Source of the DNA: an uncultured Clostridium sp.
GTDB taxonomy: Bacteria > Bacillota > Clostridia > TANB77 > CAG-508
Direction of reading: 5' to 3'
Length of the DNA: 46,708 bases
NCBI GenBank assembly: GCA_946409935.1
Contig: CAMJYG010000015.1
Location: 1 to 46,708, forward strand
This document shows, piece after piece, positions 1-9,905 of this stretch. Position 1 is the stretch's first letter, and each line of letters opens with the position of its first letter. The notes beneath the pieces are model-generated. The model ran no database searches. It saw nothing but the letters and a program-made list of their open reading frames with translations, and was not told where the DNA came from. A program made the translations under genes and the position numbers.

Positions 1-67
1 TATATCAATGGTAATTTTTTTCTCTTTTAAAAAAACAAAAAAATCGACAAAAAATATTAATAAAGTA

Positions 68-96
68 TTGAAAAAGAATTTTTTCAATAGTATAAT
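68..96 (+). promoter_or_regulatory. Promoter of the exopolysaccharide operon
   Basis: TTGAAA at 68-73 and a perfect TATAAT at 91-96 are separated by 17 bases, matching a housekeeping sigma-A promoter. It lies 70 bases before the first EPS gene. The following genes run on one strand with short gaps to 13659 and no clear internal terminator, so this is probably the main operon promoter. Confidence 0.75.
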
Positions 97-166
97 GAAG
101 GTGAAAAAAGGATACTTGATGTTGTAAACAAAAGAATAGATTCTTAGGAAAAAAGAGGGGAAAACA

Positions 167-2152
167 TTGAAAGTAATAAAAAAATATAGAAATTTAATTC
201 TTAGAATTTTCGATGTGGCTATTATCGCAATAGCATACTATACAGCAGAGGTTATTACAAATGAAAATATGAACTTTTCATTTGATTTAAATGTAAAAAT
301 TGTTCGAACAATTTTATTATCGGTAGTATTATACTCAGGAATGCTTAATATTACCAAAACATACAGAAATATAACAAGATATGAAAACGGAAATGATTAT
401 TTAGTATATGTGTTTTCATGTTTTTTATCGTACATATTTGTTACAATATGTTCAATTTTATTTTCAATTAAATTTGTTTCAATAAAAGTTAATAGTATAG
501 CTGCTTTAATTATAGTTACTACTATAATAGGATATAGAGTATTATTAAGGTTGCTCTTAAATAGTGGCTATAAAAATCAAAATATTCAAAATAATAGAGA
601 AATAATAAATAATGTATTAATAATAGGAGCAGGTGATGCTGCAAGAACAGTACTTAGAACCTTGAAAAATACCATGAAAGATAGTTATAATATTATTGGA
701 TTAATAGATGATAATACTTATAAAGTGAATTATGCTATTTCAGGTAAAAAAATACTAGGAACAAGATATGATATTCCTGAGATTTGTAAACAAAATAGAA
801 TAGACTTAATTTTATTTACAATATCAAATATTTCTAGTGAAGATAGAAAAAATATTTTAAACATATGCCAAGAAACTGGATGTAAGGTTAGAGTTTTGCC
901 TGGTACGGCTGATTTAATTGAAAGCAAAAATTTGATGGATAACTTTAGAGATGTTGAAATAGAAGATTTGCTAGGAAGAGATTCTGTAAAATTAGATAAC
1001 GAAAATATAGGTCAATTAATAGAAAACAAAGTTGTTCTAGTTACAGGTGGTGGTGGTTCTATAGGTTCAGAGCTTTGCAGACAAATTATAAAATATAATC
1101 CGGAAAAACTAGTAATAGTAGATATATATGAAAACAATTTATATGATATAGAGCAAGAATTAAGGTTTAATAATCCAAATGCTAATATTTTTGCAATAGT
1201 AGCAAGTGTAAGAGATAAAAAAAGATTAAATGAAATATTTGAAGAACATAAACCATATCTTGTATTCCATGCTGCTGCACATAAACATGTACCTTTAATG
1301 GAGGTAAGCCCACTTGAAGCAATTAAAAACAATGTTTTTGGAACATACAATGTAGTTAATTGTGCTGATGAATACAATACAAAAAGATTTATTTTAATTT
1401 CAACAGATAAGGCTGTAAACCCAACTAATATAATGGGAGCGACGAAGAGACTTTGTGAAATGATTGTTCAAGCCAAAAATAAAGTTAGCAAAACAGAATA
1501 TGCAGCTGTAAGGTTTGGAAATGTTTTAGGTAGCAATGGTTCTGTAATACCTTTATTTAAAAAGCAAATTGCAAGTGGTGGACCTGTTACAGTAACACAT
1601 AAAGAAATAACTAGATTTTTTATGACAATACCAGAAGCTGTATCACTTGTATTACAAGCTATGACTTATGCAAAAGGAGGCGAGATATTTGTGTTAGATA
1701 TGGGAGAACCAGTAAAAATATATGATATGGCAGAAAAATTAATTAGACTTTCAGGATTTGAACCTAATGTTACAATGCAAATAAAAATTACTGGGTTAAG
1801 ACCAGGAGAAAAACTATATGAAGAAATTCTTATGAGCGAGGAAGGTTTAGAAACAACAGAACATAACAAAATTCATATAGCAAAGCCATTAAATATTACT
1901 ATGGAAGAAATTGAAGAAAAATTAGAAGTTTTGAATAATTTAATAAAAAATGTTAATAACGAAGATAAAGAAATAATTAAAAATACGATGTCTAATATTG
2001 TTCCAACATATAAAAAAGAAAATGAATCTTGCAAAGAAAAAATAGAAAAAACAAGTGTTGTTGTAGAAGAAAATAGCAATATTGCAAAAGATATAATTGA
2101 CAAAGGTAAAAAGGTGATATTGTTAAATAGTAAAGAAGAAGCTACGGCATAA
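167..2152 (+). CDS. Membrane-bound nucleotide-sugar 4,6-dehydratase (PglF/EpsC/CapD family)
   Basis: 661 residues. It has four N-terminal hydrophobic segments (about residues 10-125), a first Rossmann domain with GAGDAA near 152, and a C-terminal extended SDR domain with GGGGSIGSE near 295 and STDKAVNP...MGATKR near 410-425. This is the full PglF/EpsC architecture, in which UDP-GlcNAc is converted to the 4-keto-6-deoxy sugar at the inner membrane face. The TTG start is chosen because GAGGGG sits 6 bases upstream and the transmembrane region begins directly after. The next genes supply the aminotransferase, transferase and acetyltransferase of UDP-diacetylbacillosamine synthesis. The lysine/glutamate-rich tail after residue 600 is not a recognisable domain. 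Confidence 0.92.
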   Translation: MKVIKKYRNLILRIFDVAIIAIAYYTAEVITNENMNFSFDLNVKIVRTILLSVVLYSGMLNITKTYRNITRYENGNDYLVYVFSCFLSYIFVTICSILFSIKFVSIKVNSIAALIIVTTIIGYRVLLRLLLNSGYKNQNIQNNREIINNVLIIGAGDAARTVLRTLKNTMKDSYNIIGLIDDNTYKVNYAISGKKILGTRYDIPEICKQNRIDLILFTISNISSEDRKNILNICQETGCKVRVLPGTADLIESKNLMDNFRDVEIEDLLGRDSVKLDNENIGQLIENKVVLVTGGGGSIGSELCRQIIKYNPEKLVIVDIYENNLYDIEQELRFNNPNANIFAIVASVRDKKRLNEIFEEHKPYLVFHAAAHKHVPLMEVSPLEAIKNNVFGTYNVVNCADEYNTKRFILISTDKAVNPTNIMGATKRLCEMIVQAKNKVSKTEYAAVRFGNVLGSNGSVIPLFKKQIASGGPVTVTHKEITRFFMTIPEAVSLVLQAMTYAKGGEIFVLDMGEPVKIYDMAEKLIRLSGFEPNVTMQIKITGLRPGEKLYEEILMSEEGLETTEHNKIHIAKPLNITMEEIEEKLEVLNNLIKNVNNEDKEIIKNTMSNIVPTYKKENESCKEKIEKTSVVVEENSNIAKDIIDKGKKVILLNSKEEATA

Positions 2153-2181
2153 GTAGAGCACGAAAGGAATGTGAATTTATA

Positions 2182-3310
2182 ATGAATAAAAGAATATATT
2201 TAGCATCTCCACATATGTCCAAAGAAGGATATGAACAGGAGTATGTAAAAGAAGCATTTGACACAAATTGGATTGCACCACTTCGGAGAAAATGTAAATA
2301 AATTTGAGGAAGAAATTTCAAATTATGTAGGTGCAAAAAATGGTGCAGCATTATCAGCTGGGACAGCTGCTATACACATGGCTTTTAAAGCATTAGATGT
2401 AAAAAAAGGGGATATTGTATTTTGTTCATCTCTAACTTTTTCCGCAACAGCTAATCCAATAATATACCAAAATGCAACACCAGTTTTTATTGATAGTGAA
2501 AGAGATACATGGAATATGGATCCAGAAGCTCTAGAAAAAGCATTTAAAAAATATCCTAATCCAAAAGCGGTTATAGTTGTGCATTTATATGGAACACCTG
2601 CTAAAATTGACAAAATAAAAGAAATATGTAATAAATATAATACACCACTAGTAGAAGATGCTGCTGAGAGTTTAGGTGCAACATTTAATGGGAAACAAAC
2701 AGGAACATTTGGAAATTATGGTATTTATTCATTTAATGGAAATAAAATAATAACAACAAGTGGTGGAGGAATGATTGTTTCAGATAATGAAGAAAAAATT
2801 GCAAAGGTTAGATTTTGGTCAACTCAATCAAGGGAAAAAGCAAGACACTATGAACATAAAGAAATAGGATATAACTATAGAATGAGTAATATAGTTGCAG
2901 GAATTGGTAGAGGACAGTTAAAAGTATTAGATGAAAGAATAGAACAAAAAACAAATATATATAACACATATAAAGAAGCATTTAAAGATATAGAAGATAT
3001 CGAGATGCAACCTGTGCCAGAAAATGCAAAACCAAATCATTGGTTATCTGTAATAACATTAAAAGAAACATCAAAAGTAAAGCCAATAGATATTTTTGAA
3101 GCCTTGGAAAAAGAAAACATAGAATCAAGACCAGTATGGAAACCAATGCATATGCAACCAGTATTTAAAGATTATGATTTCATAAAAATAGAAGAACAAG
3201 CAGTATCAGAAGATTTATTTAACAGAGGAGTATGCTTACCATCTGATACGAAGATGACAAAAGAAGAACAACAAGTTGTAATTGACATTATAAAAGGATT
3301 ATGGAATTAA
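2182..3310 (+). CDS. DegT/DnrJ/EryC1 PLP aminotransferase, with +1 frameshift at CGGA
   Basis: A 375-residue product if one base is skipped at 2284. The ATG at 2182 follows AAAGGAATGTGA; the first 34 codons encode MNKRIYLASPHMS... ending in NWIAPL. Frame 0 then reads CGG and stops within a few codons. Skipping the C gives GGA and continues as PLGENVNKFEEE, the normal DegT N-terminus. The PLP lysine lies in SFNGNKIITT. The family transfers an amino group to the 4-keto sugar made by the preceding dehydratase (PglE/EpsN role). The rest of the frame is intact and conserved-looking, which argues against a decaying pseudogene. Calling a start at 2258 would remove the N-terminal substrate-binding segment. 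Confidence 0.88.
2284..2287 (+). other. Recoding site 1: CTT-CGGA in degT
   Basis: The frame-0 CGG is codon 35. The +1 frame gives GGA (Gly) in PLGENV, a glycine normally present in DegT proteins. Frame 0 reaches TAA five codons later. Confidence 0.75.
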
Positions 3311-3402
3311 TAATTTTATCTAAAAATGCAATGAAAAATTTTAAATTATTAAAATTCTATGTGTTACTTTTAGAAAAAAACGAAGGGAATGTGAGTTTTT
3401 TT

Positions 3403-4023
3403 ATGTATGCAAAATATATAAAAAGGATTCTAGACTTTATACTGAGTTTATTGGCCTTAATTGTTTTAAGTCCAATAATGCTTGTTATATACATATTAGT
3501 TCTAATAAAAATAGGAAAACCTGCAATTTTTAAGCAAAAAAGACCAGGTAAAAATGAAAAGATATTTACATTATATAAATTTAGAACAATGACAGATGAA
3601 AAAGACGAAAATGGAAATTTACTTCCAGATGAAAAAAGATTAACTAAATTTGGTAAATTCTTAAGAAGTACAAGTTTAGATGAATTGCCAGAACTTATTA
3701 ATATTATAAAAGGTGATATGGCAATAGTAGGGCCAAGGCCATTACTTGTTGAGTATTTGGAATATTACACAGAAGAGGAAAAACATAGACATGATGTAAG
3801 ACCGGGATTAACTGGACTTGCACAAGTAAGTGGGAGAAATACAATTACTTGGGAAGAAAAATTTAAGCAAGACAACAAATACATAAAAAACATAACTTCA
3901 ATTAATGATATAAAAATTATTATTAAAACAATAGGTAAAGTATTTAAAAGAGATGGAATATCTCAAGAAGGAAATGCAACGATGGAAAAATTCAAAGGAG
4001 ACAAGGAGAAAGTAAATGCATAA
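3403..4023 (+). CDS. Bacterial sugar transferase, initiating phosphoglycosyltransferase (PglC/EpsL-like)
   Basis: 206 residues. One hydrophobic re-entrant helix (about 8-32) is followed by the catalytic domain with KFRTM, GDMAIVGPRPLL and DVRPGLTGLAQVSGRN. This is the small monotopic type that moves phospho-sugar from a UDP-sugar to undecaprenyl phosphate, starting the repeat unit. The frame is open from 3301, but the ATG at 3403 begins MYAKYIKRILDF, the usual family start, after AAGGGAATGTGA, a leader resembling that of degT. Its neighbours indicate diacetylbacillosamine phosphate as substrate. It overlaps the next gene by 8 bases, suggesting translational coupling. Confidence 0.9.
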   Translation: MYAKYIKRILDFILSLLALIVLSPIMLVIYILVLIKIGKPAIFKQKRPGKNEKIFTLYKFRTMTDEKDENGNLLPDEKRLTKFGKFLRSTSLDELPELINIIKGDMAIVGPRPLLVEYLEYYTEEEKHRHDVRPGLTGLAQVSGRNTITWEEKFKQDNKYIKNITSINDIKIIIKTIGKVFKRDGISQEGNATMEKFKGDKEKVNA

Positions 4024-4657
4024 AAAGGTAGTAATAATAGGTGCTGGTGGACATGCGAAAGTTATTGCAGACATTATACAAAAATCAGGAGATATAGTAT
4101 ATGGCTTTTTAGACGATAACCTTGAAAAAGGAACTATTATATTGAATAACGAAAATTTAAAAGTGATTGGAGACTTTAATTCAAGATTTACATTACCTAT
4201 AACAAAACCGGATTTAGAATTAGAATTTGTGATTGCAATAGGTGATAATTATAAAAGAAAGGAAATTGCAGAAACAAAAATTCCTAATATTAAATATTAT
4301 ACTGCAATACATCCATCTGCTATTATAGGAAGTGATACTGAAATAGCAGAAGGTAGTGTAGTCATGGCAAATTCAATTATCAATCCATCAACAAAAATAG
4401 GAAAACATTGCATAATAAACACAGGAGCAATAATTGAACATGATAACAATATTGAAAACTACGTACATATTTCTCCAAATGCTACTTTGTGTGGAACTGT
4501 TAAAGTTGGAGAGTGTACACATATAGGAGCTGGAGCAATTATTAAAAACAATACAAACATTACTGATAATTGCATAATAGGAGCAGGTGCAACAGTTGTA
4601 AATGATATAAATGAAAAAGGTACTTATGTTGGAGTGCCTGTGAAGAAGTTAAAGTAA
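4016..4657 (+). CDS. Sugar O/N-acetyltransferase, left-handed beta-helix (PglD/EpsM-like)
   Basis: 213 residues. An N-terminal Rossmann-like nucleotide-sugar binding region begins VVIIGAGGHAKVIADII. From about residue 100 the protein consists of hexapeptide repeats (I-G-x repeats, EHDNNIENYVHISPNA) typical of NeuD/PglD acetyltransferases. The likely reaction is acetylation of the 4-amino group of the UDP-sugar made by the two preceding enzymes. AAGGAG precedes the start, which overlaps the stop of the sugar transferase gene. Together the first four genes form a complete bacillosamine module. Confidence 0.88.
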   Translation: MHKKVVIIGAGGHAKVIADIIQKSGDIVYGFLDDNLEKGTIILNNENLKVIGDFNSRFTLPITKPDLELEFVIAIGDNYKRKEIAETKIPNIKYYTAIHPSAIIGSDTEIAEGSVVMANSIINPSTKIGKHCIINTGAIIEHDNNIENYVHISPNATLCGTVKVGECTHIGAGAIIKNNTNITDNCIIGAGATVVNDINEKGTYVGVPVKKLK

Positions 4658-4667
4658 GGAGAATATT

Positions 4668-5780
4668 TTGAAAAAAGTTTTATTTGTAGCTACTGTAACA
4701 AAACATATTAATGCTTTTCATATCCCATATTTAGAGTTATTTAAAGAAAATGGTTATGAAGTACATGTTGCAAGTAGAGGAAATGAAAAAATTAAATATT
4801 GTGATAAACACTATGAACTACCATTCGAAAGATTTCCATTAAAGAAAAATAATATAAAGACATATAAAGAATTAAAAAAAATCATAAATGAAAATAATTA
4901 TGAAATAATTCATTGTCATACACCAGTTGGTGGAGTTTTAACAAGATTAGCAGCTAGAAAAGCAAGAAAAAAGGGAACAAGAGTAATATATACAGCACAT
5001 GGATTCCATTTTTACAAAGGTGCACCATTACTAAATTGGCTAATATATTATCCAATAGAAAAAATATGCTCCAGATGGACTGATACTCTAATCACAATTA
5101 ATACTGAAGATTATGAATTTGCAAAGAAAAGATTAAGAAAATGTAAAGACATACAATTGGTTCATGGAGTAGGATTAGATACATCAAGATTTGATAAAGA
5201 ACTTACTGAACAAGAAAAGATAGAAAAAAGAAAAGAATTAGGAATAAATAAAGATGATTTAGTTTTTTCCTATGTAGCAGAATTAAACAAAAATAAAAAT
5301 CAAATATTATTAATTAATACAATAAAAGAATTGAAAAAAGAAATGACTAATGTTAAACTATTATTAGTTGGACAAGGACCTTTATATGAAGAATATCAAG
5401 GTATTATAAAGGAAAACAATTTAGAAGACAATATTAAACTATTGGGAAGAAGAGAAGATATTAATGAAATATTATCAATAACAGATATATATTTAGCATC
5501 TAGTTTGAGAGAAGGACTTCCTGTTAATATAATGGAGGCAATGTATAAAGGTGTTCCAGTAATTGCTAAATATAATAGGGGACATAGAGAGTTAATAAGT
5601 AACAATAAAAATGGATTTTTAGTGGATAATTATAAAGAAATGAAAGAGAAAATAAAGCTTCTATTAATCAATGATAAATTATCAATAGATTTAAAAAATA
5701 ATTATAAAAAAGTAATAGATAAATATGAAGTAAACAATGTAATAAATGAAATGAATATTATTTATAAAGAATCAAGCTAA
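4668..5780 (+). CDS. Glycosyltransferase family 4 (EpsD-like)
   Basis: 370 residues with the GT-B fold. The N-terminal acceptor domain has HCHTPVGGVLTRLAAR and YTAHGFHFYKG, and the C-terminal donor domain has LVGQGPLYEEY and the SSLREGLPVNIMEAM signature with the catalytic glutamate. The TTG start follows AAGGAGAATATT. Its position just after the initiating module suggests that it adds the second sugar to undecaprenyl-linked bacillosamine, but the donor sugar cannot be read from sequence. Confidence 0.88.
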   Translation: MKKVLFVATVTKHINAFHIPYLELFKENGYEVHVASRGNEKIKYCDKHYELPFERFPLKKNNIKTYKELKKIINENNYEIIHCHTPVGGVLTRLAARKARKKGTRVIYTAHGFHFYKGAPLLNWLIYYPIEKICSRWTDTLITINTEDYEFAKKRLRKCKDIQLVHGVGLDTSRFDKELTEQEKIEKRKELGINKDDLVFSYVAELNKNKNQILLINTIKELKKEMTNVKLLLVGQGPLYEEYQGIIKENNLEDNIKLLGRREDINEILSITDIYLASSLREGLPVNIMEAMYKGVPVIAKYNRGHRELISNNKNGFLVDNYKEMKEKIKLLLINDKLSIDLKNNYKKVIDKYEVNNVINEMNIIYKESS

Positions 5781-5841
5781 ATCGATTATATATATAAATT
5801 TTTAATAAAAAATAGAAGGAGAATTATATATAAAATATATT

Positions 5842-6636
5842 ATGAATGAAAAAATAGAAATAACTGTTTTAATGTCAGTATACAAAGAGGGAGAAGAAAT
5901 ACTAAAGCAATCAATAGAAAGTATACTAAATCAAACATATAAAGACTATGAGTTTTTAATTATTAATGATGGAGATAACAAAGATTTAATAAAGCTTGTT
6001 AAGAAATATAAAGATAAAAGAATCAGGTTAATTAATAATAAAGAAAATTTAGGCCTTGATAAGTCTTTAAATAAAGGTATAAAACTTGCCAAAGGTATGT
6101 ATATAGTAAGGATGGATGCGGATGATATAGCATTCTTAGATAGAATTGAAAAGCAAATAACTTTTATTAAATCCCATCCAGAATATGAAATAGTTTCAGG
6201 AAGAGCAGAAATTTTTGATGAGAATGGTATATATGCTATATCGAAAAAAAAAGGTGAAATAAAAAAAGAAGATTTACTAAAAGGAACACCGTTTATTCAT
6301 CCAACAATGATTATAAAAAAAGATGTTTTATTGAAACTAGGAGGATATCCAAATTATACTAGAGTAGAAGATTATGCGATGATTATGGATTTATATGCTA
6401 ATGGATATAAAGGCTATATAATGGACGATATTTTATTAAAGTATAGGATGGATAAAGATGGATATAAAAAGAAAAAATATAAATATAGAATAATTGAGGC
6501 AAAGGTTAAGTTTATTTATTTTAAAAAAATGAAAGTAAAAATTCATTATTATGTATTTGTATTTAAACCTCTTATTGCAGGGATTATACCAAGGAGTTTA
6601 ATGCAATTATATCAAAAGAAAAAATTATCTATTTAA
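5842..6636 (+). CDS. Glycosyltransferase family 2
   Basis: 264 residues with a GT-A fold: TVLMSVYKEGEEILKQSIESILNQTYKDYE at the N-terminus and RMDADD as the metal and nucleotide-sugar binding DxD motif near residue 92. PTMIIKKDVLLKLGGYP is the usual acceptor-side region. The nearest AAGGAG lies about 20 bases from the ATG, which is long; no better start was seen. It belongs to the EPS operon and presumably adds one sugar of the repeat unit. Confidence 0.85.
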   Translation: MNEKIEITVLMSVYKEGEEILKQSIESILNQTYKDYEFLIINDGDNKDLIKLVKKYKDKRIRLINNKENLGLDKSLNKGIKLAKGMYIVRMDADDIAFLDRIEKQITFIKSHPEYEIVSGRAEIFDENGIYAISKKKGEIKKEDLLKGTPFIHPTMIIKKDVLLKLGGYPNYTRVEDYAMIMDLYANGYKGYIMDDILLKYRMDKDGYKKKKYKYRIIEAKVKFIYFKKMKVKIHYYVFVFKPLIAGIIPRSLMQLYQKKKLSI

Positions 6637-6651
6637 TGGGAGAATTTAACA

Positions 6652-7755
6652 ATGACAGATTTACAGAGTTTATTCTTTTACGTAATATTATTTGTTTTAT
6701 CTGCAATTTTAATTAATTATTCCGATAAAACATATAATAATGCTAATATAAAAAATAGAAAAATCAAGTCAGTTTTACTTGCTACAATTGGAATTTTAAT
6801 TCCAATTTTGGTAGGAGCATTCAGGTTTAAAGTTGGAACAGACTACATGAATTATGTAAATGATTTTTATATAAGAAAGAATATGTATGATTATGAATTA
6901 TTTAATAGTTTTAATATTGAAATATTATTTCTTTTAATACAAAAAATAGCTATTATAATAAATGACTATCAACTTGTGTTTGCAATATGCTCTTTTTTAA
7001 CAATATTTATAATGTATAAGGCTATCTTAAGCAATAGAGGAAAGAGTGCAATTGGATTAGTATTTTTTTTATATCTTTTTTTGCATTATACTACATCATT
7101 TAATATTATAAGACAAGGAGTAGCTGTTGCAATAGTAGCTTTTTCATATAAATTTATTTTTACTAAAGAATTTAAGAAGTATATTTTGTGTATTATTCTA
7201 GCAAGTATGTTTCATTTAACCTCAATCTTTTTTTTGCCAGTTTATTTAATTAATGCTAAAAATAAATTTACGAGAAAACATATAAAATGGATCTTTTTAG
7301 TTATTATAATTTTAGGAATATTAAACTATAATACAATATTAAATTTTTTTGCAGCTTCAGATTCAATGTATAAATATAGTGCTTATACTATAAATAATAC
7401 AGGTAATAATAGAGAGATTATATTAAATACATTAATTTTAATAATTGTTTTATTGATAAAAAAACCGTTAGAAAAATATGATGATAAAAATAAATTATAT
7501 ATATACTTTTTAATAATAAATTGGATATTGTCATTTACTGGAATTATTTCTCCATATATAAAAAGAATAGCTATGTATTTTGGAATAAGTGATATTTTCA
7601 TATTAGCATCAATTCCTAATATAGTTAAGAATAAGAAACAAAAAATGTTAGTAATGTTCATAATTATTTTATATGGTTTTTCTATTTTTATAATAAGTAC
7701 TTATATTCTAAAGCAGGCAAATATAATACCATATCAGACAATATTTAATAAATAA
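6652..7755 (+). CDS. EpsG-type polysaccharide polymerase (Wzy-like)
   Basis: 367 residues, almost entirely hydrophobic, with about ten membrane segments. The RFKVGTDYMNYVNDF region after the second or third helix is typical of the EpsG family, which polymerises lipid-linked repeat units on the outer face of the membrane. GGGAG precedes the ATG. It is the only polymerase candidate in the locus, and the matching flippase is at 10986. Confidence 0.82.
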   Translation: MTDLQSLFFYVILFVLSAILINYSDKTYNNANIKNRKIKSVLLATIGILIPILVGAFRFKVGTDYMNYVNDFYIRKNMYDYELFNSFNIEILFLLIQKIAIIINDYQLVFAICSFLTIFIMYKAILSNRGKSAIGLVFFLYLFLHYTTSFNIIRQGVAVAIVAFSYKFIFTKEFKKYILCIILASMFHLTSIFFLPVYLINAKNKFTRKHIKWIFLVIIILGILNYNTILNFFAASDSMYKYSAYTINNTGNNREIILNTLILIIVLLIKKPLEKYDDKNKLYIYFLIINWILSFTGIISPYIKRIAMYFGISDIFILASIPNIVKNKKQKMLVMFIIILYGFSIFIISTYILKQANIIPYQTIFNK

Positions 7756-7770
7756 TTAGGGTGGAATGTG

Positions 7771-8865
7771 ATGAAAACAAAAGTGTTACATATTATAGGT
7801 GGAATGAATAGGTGTGGAGCAGAAACTTTTCTTATGAATGTATATAGAGAGATTGATAAGGATAGATTTGATTTTTATTTTTTATGTTATGATAAAAATG
7901 TAAAATATGATTATGAAGATGAAATAAATACATTAGGTGGAAAAATCATTAGTATTCCATCATTAAAAAAGGTAGGAGTAAAGAAATTTATAAGCAGCTT
8001 ACAAGAAACAATGAAAGATAATAAATTTGATGTTATACATGCACATACGTATTATAATAGTGCATTACCTTTATATGTTGCTAGAAGAAGTAAGATACCA
8101 ATAAGAATTGTACACTCACATACTACTTTATCTGAATATAAAAGTTCATTAATAAAAAAAGCATATAATTTTTTATCAAAAATTATTATTGATAAAAATG
8201 CAAATATGTTTTTGGCATGTTCAGAAGATGCTGGAAAATCATTATTTTTTAGGAACAGAAAAATTATAATTATAAAAAATGGCATTAATTTGAACCAATT
8301 TAAATTTAGTGAAAAGGCAAGAAAAAAAATCAGAGAGAAATTTAAAATTAAACAAAATGAAGTTTTAATTGGACATATAGGGAGATTTGAAGAAGAAAAA
8401 AATCATATATTTTTAATTCAGATATTTAAATGTTTACTCCAAAAAAATAAAAATTATAAACTGATGCTATTAGGAAATGGAAAAGAGTTAAATAATATAA
8501 AAAAGTTATGTAAAGAAAATCAATTACAAAATAAAATTCTTTTTTTGGGAAACGTATCAAATGTTTCTGAAATAATAAATGCATTTGATTTATTTGTATT
8601 TCCTTCGCTATTTGAAGGGCTAGGCATAGTTTTAATTGAAGCTCAAGCAAATGGATTAAAATGTATTACAAGTAATAAAGTACCTAAAGAGGCTGATATT
8701 TCAGGAAAAACACAATTTTTAAGTTTGGAAGATGGATGTGAAAGTTGGGTAAATTCAATTTTAAATACAAATATTGAAAGAGAAAAAATTAATACTATAC
8801 ATTTTAATTATGATATAAAAGATACTGTAAATATATTAGTAGAAATATATAATCAATTACTATAA
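7771..8865 (+). CDS. Glycosyltransferase family 4 (GT-B)
   Basis: 364 residues. KVLHIIGGMNRCGAETFLMNVYR at the N-terminus, IHAHTYYNSALPLYVARRSKIPIRIVHSHT in the acceptor domain and FPSLFEGLGIVLIEAQANGL in the donor domain are characteristic of GT4 enzymes of the EpsF/CapM type. The frame starts with GTG at 7768, but the adjoining ATG at 7771 is better placed after AGGGTGG. It acts in repeat-unit assembly at the cytoplasmic membrane; the sugar is unknown. Confidence 0.87.
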   Translation: MKTKVLHIIGGMNRCGAETFLMNVYREIDKDRFDFYFLCYDKNVKYDYEDEINTLGGKIISIPSLKKVGVKKFISSLQETMKDNKFDVIHAHTYYNSALPLYVARRSKIPIRIVHSHTTLSEYKSSLIKKAYNFLSKIIIDKNANMFLACSEDAGKSLFFRNRKIIIIKNGINLNQFKFSEKARKKIREKFKIKQNEVLIGHIGRFEEEKNHIFLIQIFKCLLQKNKNYKLMLLGNGKELNNIKKLCKENQLQNKILFLGNVSNVSEIINAFDLFVFPSLFEGLGIVLIEAQANGLKCITSNKVPKEADISGKTQFLSLEDGCESWVNSILNTNIEREKINTIHFNYDIKDTVNILVEIYNQLL

Positions 8866-8882
8866 AGGAGAATTTTTTATAA

Positions 8883-9887
8883 GTGGAAAGGGTTAGTATA
8901 ATAATTCCAATATATAATACAAGTAGATATTTGTCAAAATGCCTAGATTCTGTTATTAATCAAACATATCCATTTCTTGAAATAATTTGTATAAATGATG
9001 GATCTACAGATAATTCAACAGAAATTTTAAATAAATATGCACGAGATGACAATAGAATATCGGTTATTAATATTGAAAATAAAGGAGTAAGTAATGCAAG
9101 GAATATAGGAATAAAAGAAGCAAAGGGTAGGTATATTGCATTTTTGGACTCTGATGATTATTTAGAACAAAATTGTATAGAAATTCTAGTAAGCGATATA
9201 AGACAATATGGCGTTGATGTTGTTAGAGGTAATTACAATATAGTAAATAATAAAGAGATAAGGATTGGAGAAAATAATTTTGATAATAAAAGTGAAATAT
9301 GCTCTTCAAAATTAATAAAAGATGAAATACTTAAAGGAGAAAAAAATGCGTTTGTATGGCTACTTTTATGCAAAACAGAGTTAATAAAGAATATAAAATT
9401 TAATAATAAGCTATCTTTGATGGAAGATGTTATATTCTATATGGAGTTATTAAATAAAATAGATAAAATATTTCTGGAAAGAAAATGCTTATATAATTAT
9501 GTAATAAATTTTAATAGCATTACTAGAGATAGTGAAAGAATTGAAAAAAATATAAAAGAAGTACAAATTTTTAATAAAGAGATAAAAAGATACATAAATA
9601 ATGAAGAAAAAATAATAGCTAATAGTTGTAATACTAATTATATTATACAACTATTATCTAATATAAAAAATCATAAATATAGAAAACGTAAAGAAATATA
9701 TCAAGATGTTTTTGAAAGTGAAGAGTATAGAGAAATTTTTAAAAATATTGACAAGAAAAAATACGTAAAAAAATACGTAAGACTTCTATTAAATTTTGGG
9801 ATGAAAAAAATGTATTTAATACTAGATGCAATGTTTAAAATTAAAAGAAGTATTTTCAGAATAAAAAGGTTTTGTTGTAAAATATAA
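8883..9887 (+). CDS. Glycosyltransferase family 2 (EpsJ/CpsJ-like)
   Basis: 334 residues. A GT-A domain begins VSIIIPIYNTSRYLSKCLDSVINQTY with INDGSTDNS and the FLDSDDYLE acidic motif near residue 90. The C-terminal 120 residues are lysine-rich and probably membrane-associated, as in many EPS GT2 enzymes. The GTG start lies 14 bases after AAAGGAG. It is followed closely by the pyruvyl transferase gene. Confidence 0.85.
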   Translation: MERVSIIIPIYNTSRYLSKCLDSVINQTYPFLEIICINDGSTDNSTEILNKYARDDNRISVINIENKGVSNARNIGIKEAKGRYIAFLDSDDYLEQNCIEILVSDIRQYGVDVVRGNYNIVNNKEIRIGENNFDNKSEICSSKLIKDEILKGEKNAFVWLLLCKTELIKNIKFNNKLSLMEDVIFYMELLNKIDKIFLERKCLYNYVINFNSITRDSERIEKNIKEVQIFNKEIKRYINNEEKIIANSCNTNYIIQLLSNIKNHKYRKRKEIYQDVFESEEYREIFKNIDKKKYVKKYVRLLLNFGMKKMYLILDAMFKIKRSIFRIKRFCCKI

Positions 9888-9905
9888 CAAAGGTAGGAGA
9901 AAAAA